A program made the translations under genes and the position numbers. A DNA stretch of 64,000 nucleotides, taken from contig NZ_JAGGPM010000013.1 in assembly GCF_018613835.1 (NCBI RefSeq), positions 62,001-126,000 on the forward strand. Reading direction: 5' to 3'. Origin of the DNA: Arthrobacter sp. ISL-5 (GTDB lineage Bacteria; Actinomycetota; Actinomycetes; Actinomycetales; Micrococcaceae). Under the pieces are notes generated by a model, which was given only the letters and a program-made list of their open reading frames with translations, was not told the DNA's origin and did not search any database. This document shows positions 16,386 through 24,256 of this stretch, one piece after another (position 1 is the first letter of the stretch; each line of letters starts with the position of its first letter).

Positions 16386-17234
16386 CTACTGTCCGAGGTC
16401 GCTCAGGAACTCGTCCAGCGCGGGGAGGTCGTCCGTGTTGATGTGGTCAACACCGGCGTTGTGAAGCTCGGCCCACATGGCGTCGCGTGCCTGTCCAGGC
16501 TGGTCCGGCGTGGCCCAGAAGCGCACGCGGTAGTCCTTAGAGTGGGCGGTTTCCACGTAGGCGCGCAGCTTGGTCCGCTCGGTCTCCGGCATCGGACCGA
16601 CGCCCTGCCAGGTGAACAGCTTGGTCCAGTTGTCGCTGACCAGCGGCATCAGCGCGGCCGGCATGCCGGAGGCGAGGTCCGCGGAACGCCCGTCGTAGAA
16701 ACCGAAGCGCTTGTCCGCGGCCTGCATCGTGGCCAGCGGGCGGTTGCCGCTGATGACCGCGGTGACCGGTCCGGTGGACACCTTGCCGTTGGCGAACCGG
16801 CTCATGAGGGCCGGGTGCTCCGCGAGTTCCTTCTCCACCGCGGTGTACGTGGCCTCGCCTTCACTCTTGATGTCGATCAGCAGCTGCAGGCTGCCGTCCC
16901 AGCCGGGGTAGACGCTGTGGCCGTCCTGCCGGACCAGCTCGTCCAGCGGGTCCAGGTACAGGCTCTCCAGGGTGACGCCGGCCTTGGCATCCACGAGGTC
17001 GTGGGCCACGCGGAGCTCGCCGTCCACCAGCCAGACGTCGGCCTCCACACTGGTGAAGCCACGCTCCAAGGCGTCCAGCAGCGGACGGTCATGCTCGTAG
17101 TCGTTGTGCGCGTGGGCTGCGGCCTGCGGCTGCCCCAGAACGACGTCGGACGCCGGCGCCGCCGAGGACGGGGCGGCAATTCCGGCCAGGGCCGTGAGGG
17201 CAACGAGTGCGGTGACGGTGCTTTTGATCAGCAC
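16386..17234 (-). CDS. Exported phosphatidylinositol-phospholipase-C/GDPD-like phosphodiesterase
   Basis: A 282-residue secreted TIM-barrel phosphodiesterase. The signal peptide (STVTALVALTALAGIAAPSSAAPA) is followed by the family N-terminal signature AHAHNDYEHDRPLLDALERG, FTSVEADVWLVDGELRVAHD, with catalytic His and metal-binding Glu/Asp. Later strands LLIDIKSEGE, VTAVISGNRP and VRFWATPDQPG, and HINTDDLPAL, complete the barrel. The start is GTG 17234 because AAGGAG lies seven bases upstream; the longer frame to 17393 is not supported. Substrate is probably a glycerophosphodiester or similar lipid headgroup. Confidence 0.85.
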   Translation of the reverse strand: MLIKSTVTALVALTALAGIAAPSSAAPASDVVLGQPQAAAHAHNDYEHDRPLLDALERGFTSVEADVWLVDGELRVAHDLVDAKAGVTLESLYLDPLDELVRQDGHSVYPGWDGSLQLLIDIKSEGEATYTAVEKELAEHPALMSRFANGKVSTGPVTAVISGNRPLATMQAADKRFGFYDGRSADLASGMPAALMPLVSDNWTKLFTWQGVGPMPETERTKLRAYVETAHSKDYRVRFWATPDQPGQARDAMWAELHNAGVDHINTDDLPALDEFLSDLGQ

Positions 17235-17387
17235 AGGGTTCTCCTTCAGTGCGGGATGGGTCCGCCGCCCGCCTCCCGGATAGGGAAGGCCCGACGGCGT
17301 GCCCCACCACACTGCCCCGCGCTGGCTAACGCTTCCCCACCGGCGGCTGACGCCCCGGTGAACAGGGCGCGTCACGAGCCGCCGTCC

Positions 17388-17464
17388 AACCATCTCTCAG
17401 TTCCTGCCGCCCAAAACCCAACCCTCTCTCAGATCCTGCCGCCCAAAACCCAACCCTCGATCAG
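17388..17464. repeat. 32-bp tandem array D (divergent variant)
   Basis: Two 32-bp units (17388-17419, 17420-17451) and a partial third, with core CTCTCAGTTCCTGCCGCCC instead of the usual GCACTTCCCGCAGCG. Period and AACC-CTCTC phase match the other arrays. It lies behind the terminator of the leftward gene at 17519. Confidence 0.75.
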
Positions 17465-17472
17465 TGGACACA

Positions 17473-17503
17473 GAAAAGCCCCGGACCTGAAGGGTCCGGG
17501 GCT
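17473..17503 (-). terminator. Intrinsic terminator of 17519-17791
   Basis: A perfect 11-bp stem (AGCCCCGGACC / GGTCCGGGGCT) with a five-base loop. On the minus strand it is followed by TTTTC. It begins 16 bp beyond the stop of the leftward gene. Confidence 0.85.
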
Positions 17504-17518
17504 CGCGTGGGCAAGCTG

Positions 17519-17791
17519 TTAGCGCTCGATGCAGACGGTGAGATCCACGTGGATGTCGTCGTCGGCGACGAGGCGATCCTGGAGGTAGCGGGCAAGGCTC
17601 GCGTCGGTAGCGGTGTGAACGCTTTCCGGGACCGCTCCGCGTAGCAGCGCCTGGGTGTCGGTGGACTTGACCACGTCCAGCGGCGCCCAACCACGGTGGC
17701 CGGAGGTGAGACGTTCTATGTCGGTGCGGAAGGAACGCTTGTGGTCTTCGCGGACGGTAGCGCGCATGTTGAACGGAATAAAGGTGGGCAA
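17519..17791 (-). CDS. Small hypothetical protein
   Basis: A 90-residue protein, PTFIPFNMRATVREDHKR at the start and LVADDDIHVDLTVCIER at the end. The likely start is TTG 17791, with AAAGGA seven bases upstream; a GTG 15 bases earlier is an alternative. Charged and soluble, with no recognised motif. A strong terminator follows, which supports it being a real transcription unit. Function unknown. Confidence 0.65.
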   Translation of the reverse strand: MPTFIPFNMRATVREDHKRSFRTDIERLTSGHRGWAPLDVVKSTDTQALLRGAVPESVHTATDASLARYLQDRLVADDDIHVDLTVCIER

Positions 17792-18103
17792 AGAGGGTCC
17801 TTTCACGAGGCAGCCGATCGTCGACGCCCACCTAGGACAAGGTCCTTGGGGTCCTGCATATTCCTTTGAAGCAGGTAAGGAGTCCGAAGTCACGGCGCGG
17901 AATCGAGTCGGTAGCACTCACCCTCGATCAGCACCTCGAGGACCGTTTCTCCCGCCAAGAAATTTCGTTATTAGTCAGTTATGATCCTGCCTCCGACGAT
18001 GCGGAATTCCCGTCTAGTCTTTGACCAATGCCGCCGGCCCCGATCTACGGGATGAGGGAGCAGAAACCGCGCTATCAAGCGCTTTCAGGGGGATTTTAGA
18101 AAC
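17792..18103. other. Divergent intergenic region, no gene seen
   Basis: 312 bp between two divergent starts. The section 17945-18000 is AT-richer (AAATTTCGTTATTAGTCAG) and is probably where the promoters lie, but I could not assign -35/-10 boxes with confidence. No RNA or small gene was recognised. Confidence 0.5.
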
Positions 18104-18904
18104 ATGAGTTCCAATCGCTTCGGACTTTATGGTGCCGTCACTGTGGCCGGTCTTACTATCAGCCTTATCCTTTCAGCCTGCGGGCCACAGCCAGCCGAAA
18201 ATGCGACTGCGGAAAATGCGGCTCCCAGCAGCCTGAGGGCCGCTGCGACATCGGCGCCCACAGCCCTTGCCAGCGCTACCTCAACTCCGACAGCGCCCGC
18301 CACGACCGCTGCGCCTGCTCCTAAAATTCCCACCCCACCAGCGGCGCCTGCCGCGCCGGTCCAGCCAGCACTGAAGTCCTTCACGTTCCCCGATGGGCAC
18401 ATTTCCTTCTCGTACCCGGCGTCCTGGTCCGTCAGAACCCAACGTGGGCCGGGCCGGGAGGGGCCTCCCTGGCAGCCCCTTGAAGCGATTGTCTCGGACG
18501 GAACCGGCGCCGACCTCTTCAGCGTCTCAAGCGGCGCCGACGGCATCGGCTGCACGGCGGGACCGGCCAACCGCACAGTGTTCGACAGTGCAGCCGTCCC
18601 AGGAATGCGCGAAGTTGATGGCACCACGCCGATGTTCGGATTTATCGTGGAAAACGTCGTCGGTCAAGACTGGTACGTCATGGCGGTCATGCACGCCCGC
18701 AACCTGAAGGAGGGTGACGTCTCGTCGCACTGCACGCTGCTCATTATGGGAAACGGCGGCGCGCAGAACCAGGTCATCTTCAACCAGACGATGTACCCGA
18801 ACCCCCAGTCGGCGTTCCCGAGCCGACAAGCGGCGAAAGCGTGGATGGCCACGGCACAGTACGCCCAGCTCAAGGCCCTGATAATGAGCCTGAAATACGC
18901 CTAG
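18104..18904 (+). CDS. Lipoprotein with Pro/Ala/Thr linker, function unknown
   Basis: A 266-residue predicted lipoprotein: signal peptide FGLYGAVTVAGLTISLILSACG with lipobox LSAC at about residues 23-26. A disordered Ala/Pro/Thr/Ser linker (to about residue 90) would span the wall. The globular part begins FTFPDGHISFSYPASWSV, the PsbP/LpqN-like start seen in many actinobacterial lipoproteins, and contains three Cys residues. It ends in an array of 32-bp repeats. A ligand-binding or envelope role is plausible but not shown. Confidence 0.75.
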   Translation: MSSNRFGLYGAVTVAGLTISLILSACGPQPAENATAENAAPSSLRAAATSAPTALASATSTPTAPATTAAPAPKIPTPPAAPAAPVQPALKSFTFPDGHISFSYPASWSVRTQRGPGREGPPWQPLEAIVSDGTGADLFSVSSGADGIGCTAGPANRTVFDSAAVPGMREVDGTTPMFGFIVENVVGQDWYVMAVMHARNLKEGDVSSHCTLLIMGNGGAQNQVIFNQTMYPNPQSAFPSRQAAKAWMATAQYAQLKALIMSLKYA

Positions 18905-18910
18905 CGGTTT

Positions 18911-19102
18911 CGCGCAGGACGTGAGAGAGCGTCCGAAAAAAACCGACAGGAAGTGAAAGAGCGTCCGAAAAAACCCGACAGGACGTGTGAGAGAGCGTCA
19001 GGAAAGAACCGGCAGGAAGTGAGAGAGCGTCCGAAAAAAAGCGACAGGAAGTGAGAGAGCGTCGGGAAAGACGCGACGGGAAGTGAGAGAGCGTCAGCCC
19101 AC
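18911..19102. repeat. 32-bp tandem array E (6 units)
   Basis: Units begin near 18911, 18943, 18975, 19009, 19041 and 19073, with core GGAAGTGAGAGAGCGTC; one unit has a 2-bp insertion (GTGTGAGAGAG). Compared with arrays A-D it is on the opposite strand, so relative to the lipoprotein gene just upstream it has the same sense as the other arrays have to theirs. The last unit runs over the stop codon of the converging transporter gene. Confidence 0.85.
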
Positions 19103-21073
19103 GTGGATGCGCGGGCGGCGCTCGGGGTCCGTCTCGTTTTCGCGGATGATTTCCCGGACCACCGGCGCCGTGTCCCCGCGGCCCAGCAGCAGGTACCGCA
19201 TGAGGTGGGCCAGCGGGTTCCCCTCCGCCCATTCGAAGTACGCGTGGGGAATGACCCCGGTGCCGTCGCGCAGGGCAAGGAGGGTCGCGGCGATCGCGTT
19301 GGGCGCGGCCGGGCTCTTCGCGCGGAGGACGCGGTGGCCGTCCACCTCAACGCCCCTGACCTCCAGGACGTCGCTGAATGCTGACGGGTCCGTGACGTCG
19401 ATTTCCAGGAACATCACGTCCGCGGTCCCCGGCACCGGGTTCATGCCCCGCTGCTCCGCTTCCTTCGCGGCGTACTCCGCGGCGTCCCCGTCCTGCACCC
19501 GGTTGGCGATGAGGTTTATCCGCCCGTCGAACTCAAGCGTGTCGGTGACGAAGCGGCGGGCGGTATCGTCGAACTCGATCCGGTGCACGCGCAGCTCCGT
19601 GGTCCGGCTGATCCGCGAGACCAGCGAGATCACCACGATGCCCAGGATGAAGAACCCGGAGATGGCCAGGCCGTCCGGTTTTTCGATCACGTTCGCCGCC
19701 AAGGCGTACAGCAGGATGAGGGTCAGGACGGAGAAGCCGACGGCGGCACGTTGCCGCTTCTGGCGCGCCGCGGAAATGCTGACGGCCAGGGCGCCGGAGA
19801 CCATCATGGCCAGGATGCCGGTGGCGTAGGCGCCGGCTTGGGCGTTGACGTCGGCCTTGAAGCCGATGGTGATCAGGATGCTGATGGCCGTGTAGACGAG
19901 CACTACGGGCCGCACCGCCCGCGTCCAGTCGGGCGCCATGCCGTAGGACGGCAGGTACCGGGGCACGATGTTGATCAGCCCGGCCATCGCCGAGGCACCG
20001 GCGAACCACAGGATCAGGATGCTGCTGACGTCGTAGACGGAGCCGAAGCCGTTGCCGAGCCGTTCATGGGCCAGATATGCCAGCGCCCGGCCGTTGGCTT
20101 CGCCGCCCTCCTGGAATGCCTCGGCCGGGATCAGGACCGTGGTCACGAAGCTGCTGCCGATCAGGTATACGCTCATGATCACCGCGGCCGTGGTCAGGAG
20201 CTTGCGGGTGTTCCGGATCCGGTTCTGCAGCATCTCCTTCGGTGTGGCCCCCGAGGCCGCAACCAGGGGCATCATGCTGACCCCCGTCTCGAAGCCGGAG
20301 AGCCCCAGGACCAGCAGCGGGAACGCCAGGATGGCGGGCCCGGCAATGCTGCCGACTCCGCCGTACGAGGTGAGCGCAGCGGTCCAGTCGGACAGCGCAC
20401 CCGGCTGTGTGACGGCGTCGTAAATTCCCGTGCCGATGATGATGGCGTTCAGCAGCAGGAAGACGCCCACCAGCGGGATGGCGACGGCCACCGCCTCGGA
20501 GAAGCCGAGCAGGAACACCCCGCCCAGGATCAGCAGGAGCACCACGGTGATCAGGACCGCCTGGCCCTCCAGGAAGGGCGGCAGATAGGGGTTCTCCAGC
20601 ATGTGGACGGTGGCGTCCGCGGCGGAGAGGGTGATGGTGATGATCCAGGACGTGGCCACGAACCCGAGCAGGATGAGCACAAAGAGCTTGCCCCGCCAGA
20701 ACGGCAGCAGCTTCTCCAGCATGGCCACCGATCCCTGCCCGTGCGGGCTCTCCTGCGCCACCCGCCGGTACATCGGCAGCATGCCGAGCAGCGTCAGGGC
20801 CACGATCAGCAACGTGGCCAGCGGGGACAGCGCGCCGGCCGCGAGGGCCGCGATGCCGGGCAGGTAGGACAGCGTCGAGAAGTAGTCCACGCCGGTCAGG
20901 CACATGACCTTCCACCAGGGCTGCTGGTGCGCCCCGGCTTCGGCCACTTCCGGACCCATCGGCTGGTGCACCTTGTGCTCCAGCAGCCACCGCGTCAGGG
21001 GGCTGCCGGGGCCGGCTTCCTGCTCCGGATTGGGCACGCTGGCGGGAACGGAATACTGGGCGGGTGCGGTCAT
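19094..21073 (-). CDS. APC-superfamily transporter with C-terminal cytoplasmic domain
   Basis: A 659-residue integral membrane transporter. Twelve or so hydrophobic helices run from about residue 55 to 500, opening with the unwound-helix motif [36 protein letters not shown] marks helix 6. Residues about 510-659 form a soluble domain ([20 protein letters not shown] ... [18 protein letters not shown]). APC proteins with such a domain include KimA-type potassium importers as well as amino-acid permeases. Divergent trkH-trkA and a tiny KdpF-like peptide upstream favour potassium, but the substrate is inference. The start ATG is at 21073. Confidence 0.82.
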   Translation of the reverse strand: MTAPAQYSVPASVPNPEQEAGPGSPLTRWLLEHKVHQPMGPEVAEAGAHQQPWWKVMCLTGVDYFSTLSYLPGIAALAAGALSPLATLLIVALTLLGMLPMYRRVAQESPHGQGSVAMLEKLLPFWRGKLFVLILLGFVATSWIITITLSAADATVHMLENPYLPPFLEGQAVLITVVLLLILGGVFLLGFSEAVAVAIPLVGVFLLLNAIIIGTGIYDAVTQPGALSDWTAALTSYGGVGSIAGPAILAFPLLVLGLSGFETGVSMMPLVAASGATPKEMLQNRIRNTRKLLTTAAVIMSVYLIGSSFVTTVLIPAEAFQEGGEANGRALAYLAHERLGNGFGSVYDVSSILILWFAGASAMAGLINIVPRYLPSYGMAPDWTRAVRPVVLVYTAISILITIGFKADVNAQAGAYATGILAMMVSGALAVSISAARQKRQRAAVGFSVLTLILLYALAANVIEKPDGLAISGFFILGIVVISLVSRISRTTELRVHRIEFDDTARRFVTDTLEFDGRINLIANRVQDGDAAEYAAKEAEQRGMNPVPGTADVMFLEIDVTDPSAFSDVLEVRGVEVDGHRVLRAKSPAAPNAIAATLLALRDGTGVIPHAYFEWAEGNPLAHLMRYLLLGRGDTAPVVREIIRENETDPERRPRIHVG

Positions 21074-21134
21074 GAAGTGTCTTTCTGGGGTTCCGGGTGC
21101 GTCGGTTCAGGCCGGGAACGGGCGACGGCGGGGG

Positions 21135-21227
21135 CTACTTGGTTGCCTTAATGAACCGGTAGATCATGTAGCCCGTCACGGCGCAGCCCAGAATCAGCAG
21201 GAGCAGGGGGGCTGCATCAGCGAGCAT
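21135..21227 (-). CDS. 30-residue KdpF-like membrane peptide
   Basis: A very short gene, MLADAAPLLLLILG then CAVTGYMIYRFIKATK: one membrane helix with a basic C-terminal end. The ATG at 21227 has GGAG eight bases upstream, and the gene ends about 60 bp before the APC transporter start, in the same direction, so they are probably co-transcribed. Size, topology and potassium-transport context resemble KdpF, the small stabilising subunit of the Kdp pump, but no kdpABC is present. It may stabilise the APC transporter. Confidence 0.7.
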   Translation of the reverse strand: MLADAAPLLLLILGCAVTGYMIYRFIKATK

Positions 21228-21417
21228 GGCCGGTCTCCGCTTGCGCGCTTGTGGTGGCCACGGGGTCCTTCGATTCGAACGGAAAGTTTGCTGATGACCA
21301 CGGGAGCGTAGCACCGGCCGCTTCCCGCCGCGGGCCGGAACCCGGGATCTTAACGCTTTCTTAACGCCACCTCGTTCAGGCCGTGCGCGGCGGATTCGCG
21401 GTGGTAGCGTGACGCAT

Positions 21418-22848
21418 ATGCGCGACGTTCCGGATTCCAAAGGGCGGCAGGACGCCTCCGGCGGAGTCCTCCACGGCCACTGGCATCGGGCGTCGAAGGC
21501 CTTTCCGGCCATCCTGAACATCCTGGCGCCGCAGCACCCCGCCCAGGTGATCGTCCTCGGCTTCGCGGCGGCAGTTGCCGTGGGAACCCTGCTGCTGATG
21601 CTGCCCGCAGCGCGGAACGGGCCGGAGGGCGCGCCTTTCCTGGATGCCCTGTTCACTTCCACGTCATCGGTCTGCGTGACCGGCCTGATCACCGTTGACA
21701 CGCCGGTTTACTGGAGCGGCTTCGGCAAGGTGGTCATTCTGGCCCTGATCCAGGTGGGCGGATTCGGCGTGATGTCCTTCGGCACCCTGCTCGGCGTGCT
21801 CATGGCCCGCAGGCTGGGCCTCCGCTCGCGCCTCTCGGCGGCGGCCGAAATTAAGAGCACCGGCTTCGGCGATGTCCGCCGGGTGCTCCTGGGCGTGCTC
21901 GCCATCAGCCTGACCGTCGAGGTGACCCTCGCCGGGATGCTCGCGGCGCGGTTCGTGGCCGGGTACGGGTACGCGCCGGACCGTGCGCTCTGGCACGGCG
22001 TCTTCCATTCCGTGTCCTCGTTCAACAACGCCGGCTTCGCCCTGTACACGGACAACCTGATCGGGTTCGCCGGGGACCCCTGGATCTGCCTGCCCATCGC
22101 CGCGGCGGTGATCATCGGCGGCCTCGGCTTCCCGGTGCTGTTCGAACTCCGCCGCCAGTACCGCAAGCCCATCCACTGGAGCATGAACACCAAGCTGGTC
22201 CTGGTGGGCACCGCCGTGCTCCTCGCCAGCGGCACCGTCTTCCTCACCGCCGTCGAGTGGTCCAACCCCGCCACGCTGGGAGGCCTCAGGCCCGGCGAGC
22301 GCGTCCTTGCCGGCTTCTTCCAGTCGGTCATCACGCGCACGGCGGGCTTCAACAGCGTCGACATCGGGCAGATGCACCCGGTGTCCTGGATGGGGATGGA
22401 CATCCTGATGTTCATCGGCGGCGGTCCGGCCGGAACAGCCGGCGGCCTGAAAATCACCACGTTCGGCGTGCTGTTCTTCATCCTGGCCACGGAGCTTCAG
22501 GGCGGGACGGCCGTGAACATCTTCGGCAAGCGCCTCTCACGGGCCGTGCACCGCCAGGCCATCACCGTGGTCCTGCTGGCCATCGCCCTGGTGGTGGGCT
22601 CCACCATGTTCCTGATGATCATCACGGACTTCGGGCAGGAACGGATCCTGTTTGAGGTCGTCTCGGCGTTTGCCACGGTGGGGCTCTCCACCGGAATCAC
22701 CGCGGCCATGCCGCCGGCCGGCCAGGTGGTGCTGATCCTGCTGATGTTCATCGGCCGCCTCGGCCCGGTCACCCTGGGCGCCGCCCTTGCACTGCGGGAA
22801 CGCCCTCCGCTCTACGAATACCCGAAGGAAAGGCCCCTCATTGGCTAA
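21418..22848 (+). CDS. Potassium uptake channel subunit, TrkH/KtrB family
   Basis: Membrane pore subunit of a Trk/Ktr potassium system, 476 residues from ATG 21418 (a GTG nine bases earlier is possible). The four P-loops are visible in order: TSTSSVCVTGL, SVSSFNNAGF, VITRTAGFNSVD and FATVGLSTGIT, each with the filter glycine. FIGGGPAGTAGGLKITTF is typical of the D1-D4 linker and helix region. The gene overlaps trkA by 8 bp and is divergent from the APC/peptide operon across about 190 bp that must hold both promoters. Confidence 0.93.
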   Translation: MRDVPDSKGRQDASGGVLHGHWHRASKAFPAILNILAPQHPAQVIVLGFAAAVAVGTLLLMLPAARNGPEGAPFLDALFTSTSSVCVTGLITVDTPVYWSGFGKVVILALIQVGGFGVMSFGTLLGVLMARRLGLRSRLSAAAEIKSTGFGDVRRVLLGVLAISLTVEVTLAGMLAARFVAGYGYAPDRALWHGVFHSVSSFNNAGFALYTDNLIGFAGDPWICLPIAAAVIIGGLGFPVLFELRRQYRKPIHWSMNTKLVLVGTAVLLASGTVFLTAVEWSNPATLGGLRPGERVLAGFFQSVITRTAGFNSVDIGQMHPVSWMGMDILMFIGGGPAGTAGGLKITTFGVLFFILATELQGGTAVNIFGKRLSRAVHRQAITVVLLAIALVVGSTMFLMIITDFGQERILFEVVSAFATVGLSTGITAAMPPAGQVVLILLMFIGRLGPVTLGAALALRERPPLYEYPKERPLIG

Positions 22849-23533
22849 GAACATTTTCTCCCGCTCGGCCGGCAGCGAACCGCAGGCGGACTCCGTCGTC
22901 GTGATCGGGCTGGGCCGCTTCGGCGGGGCGCTGGCGCTGGAACTCGAAGCGCAGGGCACCGAGGTCCTGGGGATCGACGCGAACGAAGAGATCGTCCAGT
23001 CCTACAACGGCCGCCTGACCCACGTGGTCCGGGCGGACTCCACCAAGGAAGAGGTGCTGCGCCAGCTCTCGGTGCATGAGTTCGACCGGGCCGTGGTGGG
23101 CATCGGCTCGGACATCGAGGCCAGCATCCTGACGACGTCCCGCCTCCTGACTTTCCGCAAACCCCAGATCTGGGCCAAGGCCATCAGCGAACCGCATGCC
23201 GAGATCCTGAACCAGCTCGGCGTGGACCACGTGATCCGGCCGGAGCACGACATGGGCAAGCGGGTGGCCCACCTGGTCCGGGGTTCCCTGCTCGACTACG
23301 TGGAGTTCGAGGACGACTTCGTGATGATCCGCACCAGCCCTCCGCGGGAAGCCCAGGACCGACCGCTCGGCGTGCTGGGGCTCCGGGACAAGTACGGCAT
23401 CACCATCGTGGCCGTCAAGCGCCCCGGCGGCATCTGGGGCCACACCACGGCCCAGACCGTCCTCTACGAGGAGGACCAGATCATCGTCCAGGGCAGCAAA
23501 ACCCAGGCGGAGAGATTTAGCAACCTCACCTGA
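22841..23533 (+). CDS. Potassium uptake regulatory subunit TrkA/KtrA
   Basis: Cytoplasmic gating subunit of the adjacent TrkH, 230 residues. The start is TTG 22841 inside the end of trkH, with GAAGGAAAGG upstream. An RCK N-domain with Rossmann motif VVVIGLGRFGGALALELEAQ and the acidic VLGID binds nucleotide. DVTRPEHD-like (VDHVIRPEHDMGKRVAH) leads to an RCK C-domain (about residues 140-225) ending DQIIVQGSKTQAERF. It controls K+ flux with nucleotide or c-di-AMP (family knowledge). Confidence 0.93.
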   Translation: MAKNIFSRSAGSEPQADSVVVIGLGRFGGALALELEAQGTEVLGIDANEEIVQSYNGRLTHVVRADSTKEEVLRQLSVHEFDRAVVGIGSDIEASILTTSRLLTFRKPQIWAKAISEPHAEILNQLGVDHVIRPEHDMGKRVAHLVRGSLLDYVEFEDDFVMIRTSPPREAQDRPLGVLGLRDKYGITIVAVKRPGGIWGHTTAQTVLYEEDQIIVQGSKTQAERFSNLT

Positions 23534-23539
23534 CGCACG

Positions 23540-23896
23540 TCACCGCGCCTCCATGAAGACGACCTGCCTCAGGCTGGCGGCTGGCTTCGGTTTCGCGGCG
23601 GAGGCCGGCTTCAGATTCCCGACGGCGGCAGCTGGCTTCCGCGCGGCAGCCGGCTTCAGCTTCCCGACGGCGGCGGCCGGCTTTCCCACCGGGACGCGCC
23701 TGACGCTGAGCTGCTCGAGATCCAGCAGCCGGCGCGCGCCGGTCCGGGCATCGATGATCCAGAACAGGTCAATGTCTTCGAGTATGTTAGCCACTGTCCC
23801 ACGGTGCGAGAGACGTCCCCGGTGCCAGGCCTCGATCTCCTCCCCCGCCGAGAGCTCCGCGCACGAACGCACCTCAAGGTCCTCATCCGTCATCAT
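23540..23896 (-). CDS. Small domain protein with Lys/Ala/Pro-rich tail
   Basis: A 118-residue protein, start ATG 23896 with AGGGG about nine bases upstream. Residues about 10-70 repeat the domain of the gene at 10055 (AELSAGEEIEAWHRG, DLFWIIDARTGARRLLD, VRRVP). Residues about 72-108 form a tail of VGKPAAAVGKLKPAAARKP-type repeats, similar in composition to histone-H1-like tails of actinobacterial DNA-binding proteins. This hints at nucleic-acid binding; that is inference. It converges with trkA, with only 6 bp between stops. Confidence 0.78.
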   Translation of the reverse strand: MMTDEDLEVRSCAELSAGEEIEAWHRGRLSHRGTVANILEDIDLFWIIDARTGARRLLDLEQLSVRRVPVGKPAAAVGKLKPAAARKPAAAVGNLKPASAAKPKPAASLRQVVFMEAR

Positions 23897-24256
23897 TGCT
23901 GTGTCCCCTTCCACGGTCCGGCTCAATATGCCCAGCCTGCACGATGAAGTTTTCTGCAGGGTTTCGAAATTGTGCTCCTTGTGTGTCTGCACTGTTTCCA
24001 GACGGGCGTAATACCGCACCACTGGGACACGACCCCGCCCAACCGGCCGCGCGGACAATATCACCGCCGAAGAGAATTTCCATTCTTTCCTAAAAAAACT
24101 GCGCTTTTCTTGATCAAATCTTGAGTCATTCTTGGGTTAAGAACTTCTCACTCCGGAATGTTTATGCAGAGTTCAATTTGCCGGAATCGAATTTCCACCC
24201 GGACAGGGTAATTATTCGTCACGGTTCGAGGACAGCCCGCCGTTAATTCCCCACAG
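23897..24256. other. AT-rich intergenic region, no gene seen
   Basis: 360 bp upstream of the small-domain gene and downstream of the polymerase gene. The part from about 24060 to 24230 is clearly AT-richer than the surroundings (CTAAAAAAACTGCG, TTGATCAAATCTTGAG). It should hold the promoter of 23896. No open frame with good start signals, RNA or strong hairpin was recognised. Confidence 0.5.

Noticed and set aside
10283..19102. 32-bp repeats as CRISPR arrays
   Set aside because: Units abut directly with no unique spacers, and no cas genes are present.
19094..21073. Kup-type potassium transporter
   Set aside because: The unwound-helix and helix 6 motifs fit the APC/KimA group better, and Kup signature sequences are not seen.
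19583..21151. 522-codon plus-strand frame
   Set aside because: Shadow of the APC transporter; rich in Asp, Gly and Arg without hydrophobic structure.
21228..21417. c-di-AMP (ydaO-type) riboswitch before the potassium genes
   Set aside because: I looked for the conserved helices and core sequences and did not find them.
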